From the NCBI GenBank assembly GCA_024682375.1, contig JAIKZI010000039.1, positions 1 to 64,000 of the forward strand: a DNA stretch of 64,000 nt, in the 5' to 3' direction. Position numbers and translations under genes: made by a program. Source of the DNA: Lachnospiraceae bacterium. Lineage in GTDB: Bacteria; Bacillota; Clostridia; Lachnospirales; Lachnospiraceae. Positions 63,979 through 64,000 of the stretch are shown here, piece by piece; positions within the stretch are counted from its first letter, which is position 1; every line of letters begins with the position of its first letter. The notes under the pieces are model-generated. The model ran no database searches, was not told the DNA's origin, and saw nothing but the letters and a program-made list of their open reading frames with translations.

Positions 63979-64000
63979 CTAAAGTCTCCTTTATTTAAAA

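Noticed and set aside
1..64000. tRNA, rRNA genes or CRISPR arrays
   Set aside because: Gaps between genes are mostly under 100 bases; I found no cloverleaf-like sequence, rRNA sequence or spaced direct repeats.

Overview
This window is an AT-rich chromosome segment of a Gram-positive bacterium. Strong AGGAGG-type ribosome sites, frequent TTG/GTG starts and long same-strand runs with 1-20 bp gaps point to Clostridia. The gene content and order (rex-nnr-alr, ftsK-fhs-folD, mutS-mutL-miaA-Met_gamma_lyase, radC-mreBCD-mrdA-minC-rodA-mgsA, yggS-sepF, a tyrosine recombinase beside plsC and lexA) fit Lachnospiraceae best; the genus cannot be resolved by eye. I see no rRNA, tRNA or CRISPR array.

Layout. 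1-3.4 kb is a decayed accessory patch: a TOPRIM-like gene cut by the window edge, a GIY-YIG-type gene broken by an in-frame TAA and later frame changes, a 24-bp perfect palindrome, and a 5'-truncated IS1182-type transposase. 3.5-9.7 kb has aroA diverging from an EF-G paralogue and leuS; the two divergent promoters carry the same 13-mer. 9.7-13.9 kb is a compact operon of a degenerate receiver protein, isocitrate dehydrogenase and an ABC-F ATPase. 13.9-18.8 kb holds rex, a coiled-coil protein, nnr, alr and a CorC-like CBS protein. 18.8-43.5 kb is a nearly gapless run of housekeeping genes: yebC, glgA, ftsK, fhs, folD, a zinc-ribbon membrane protein, phoH, a PgpH-like membrane protein with a broken HD motif, ybeY, a DUF3048 lipoprotein, a MurJ/SpoVB-type flippase, two flavoproteins, mutS, mutL, miaA, a PLP lyase and radC.

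43.5-52 kb is the elongation/division cluster mreB-mreC-mreD-mrdA-minC-rodA, then mgsA and a D,D-carboxypeptidase. It has minC but no minD or minE. 52.0-52.56 kb is a free-standing unit encoding an unrecognised P-loop protein with its own promoter and terminator. 52.6-60.3 kb runs from an HlyD-like protein through yggS, sepF, aroB, lspA, rluD, lemA and a DUF2207 protein to a strong terminator.

60.4-64 kb is mostly on the minus strand: an intact tyrosine recombinase, plsC and a small membrane LysM protein (YneA-like) divergent from lexA, then rsfS. Five LexA-box-like sequences lie between the LysM gene and lexA and overlap both promoters, giving a readable SOS control region.

The genes are mainly cell-envelope growth, division, DNA repair and one-carbon/redox metabolism. 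The best leads for something unusual are the orphan minC, the HD-dead PgpH homologue at the conserved phoH-ybeY locus, the solo P-loop gene, the degenerate receiver fused into the icd operon, and the palindrome inside the decayed accessory patch.
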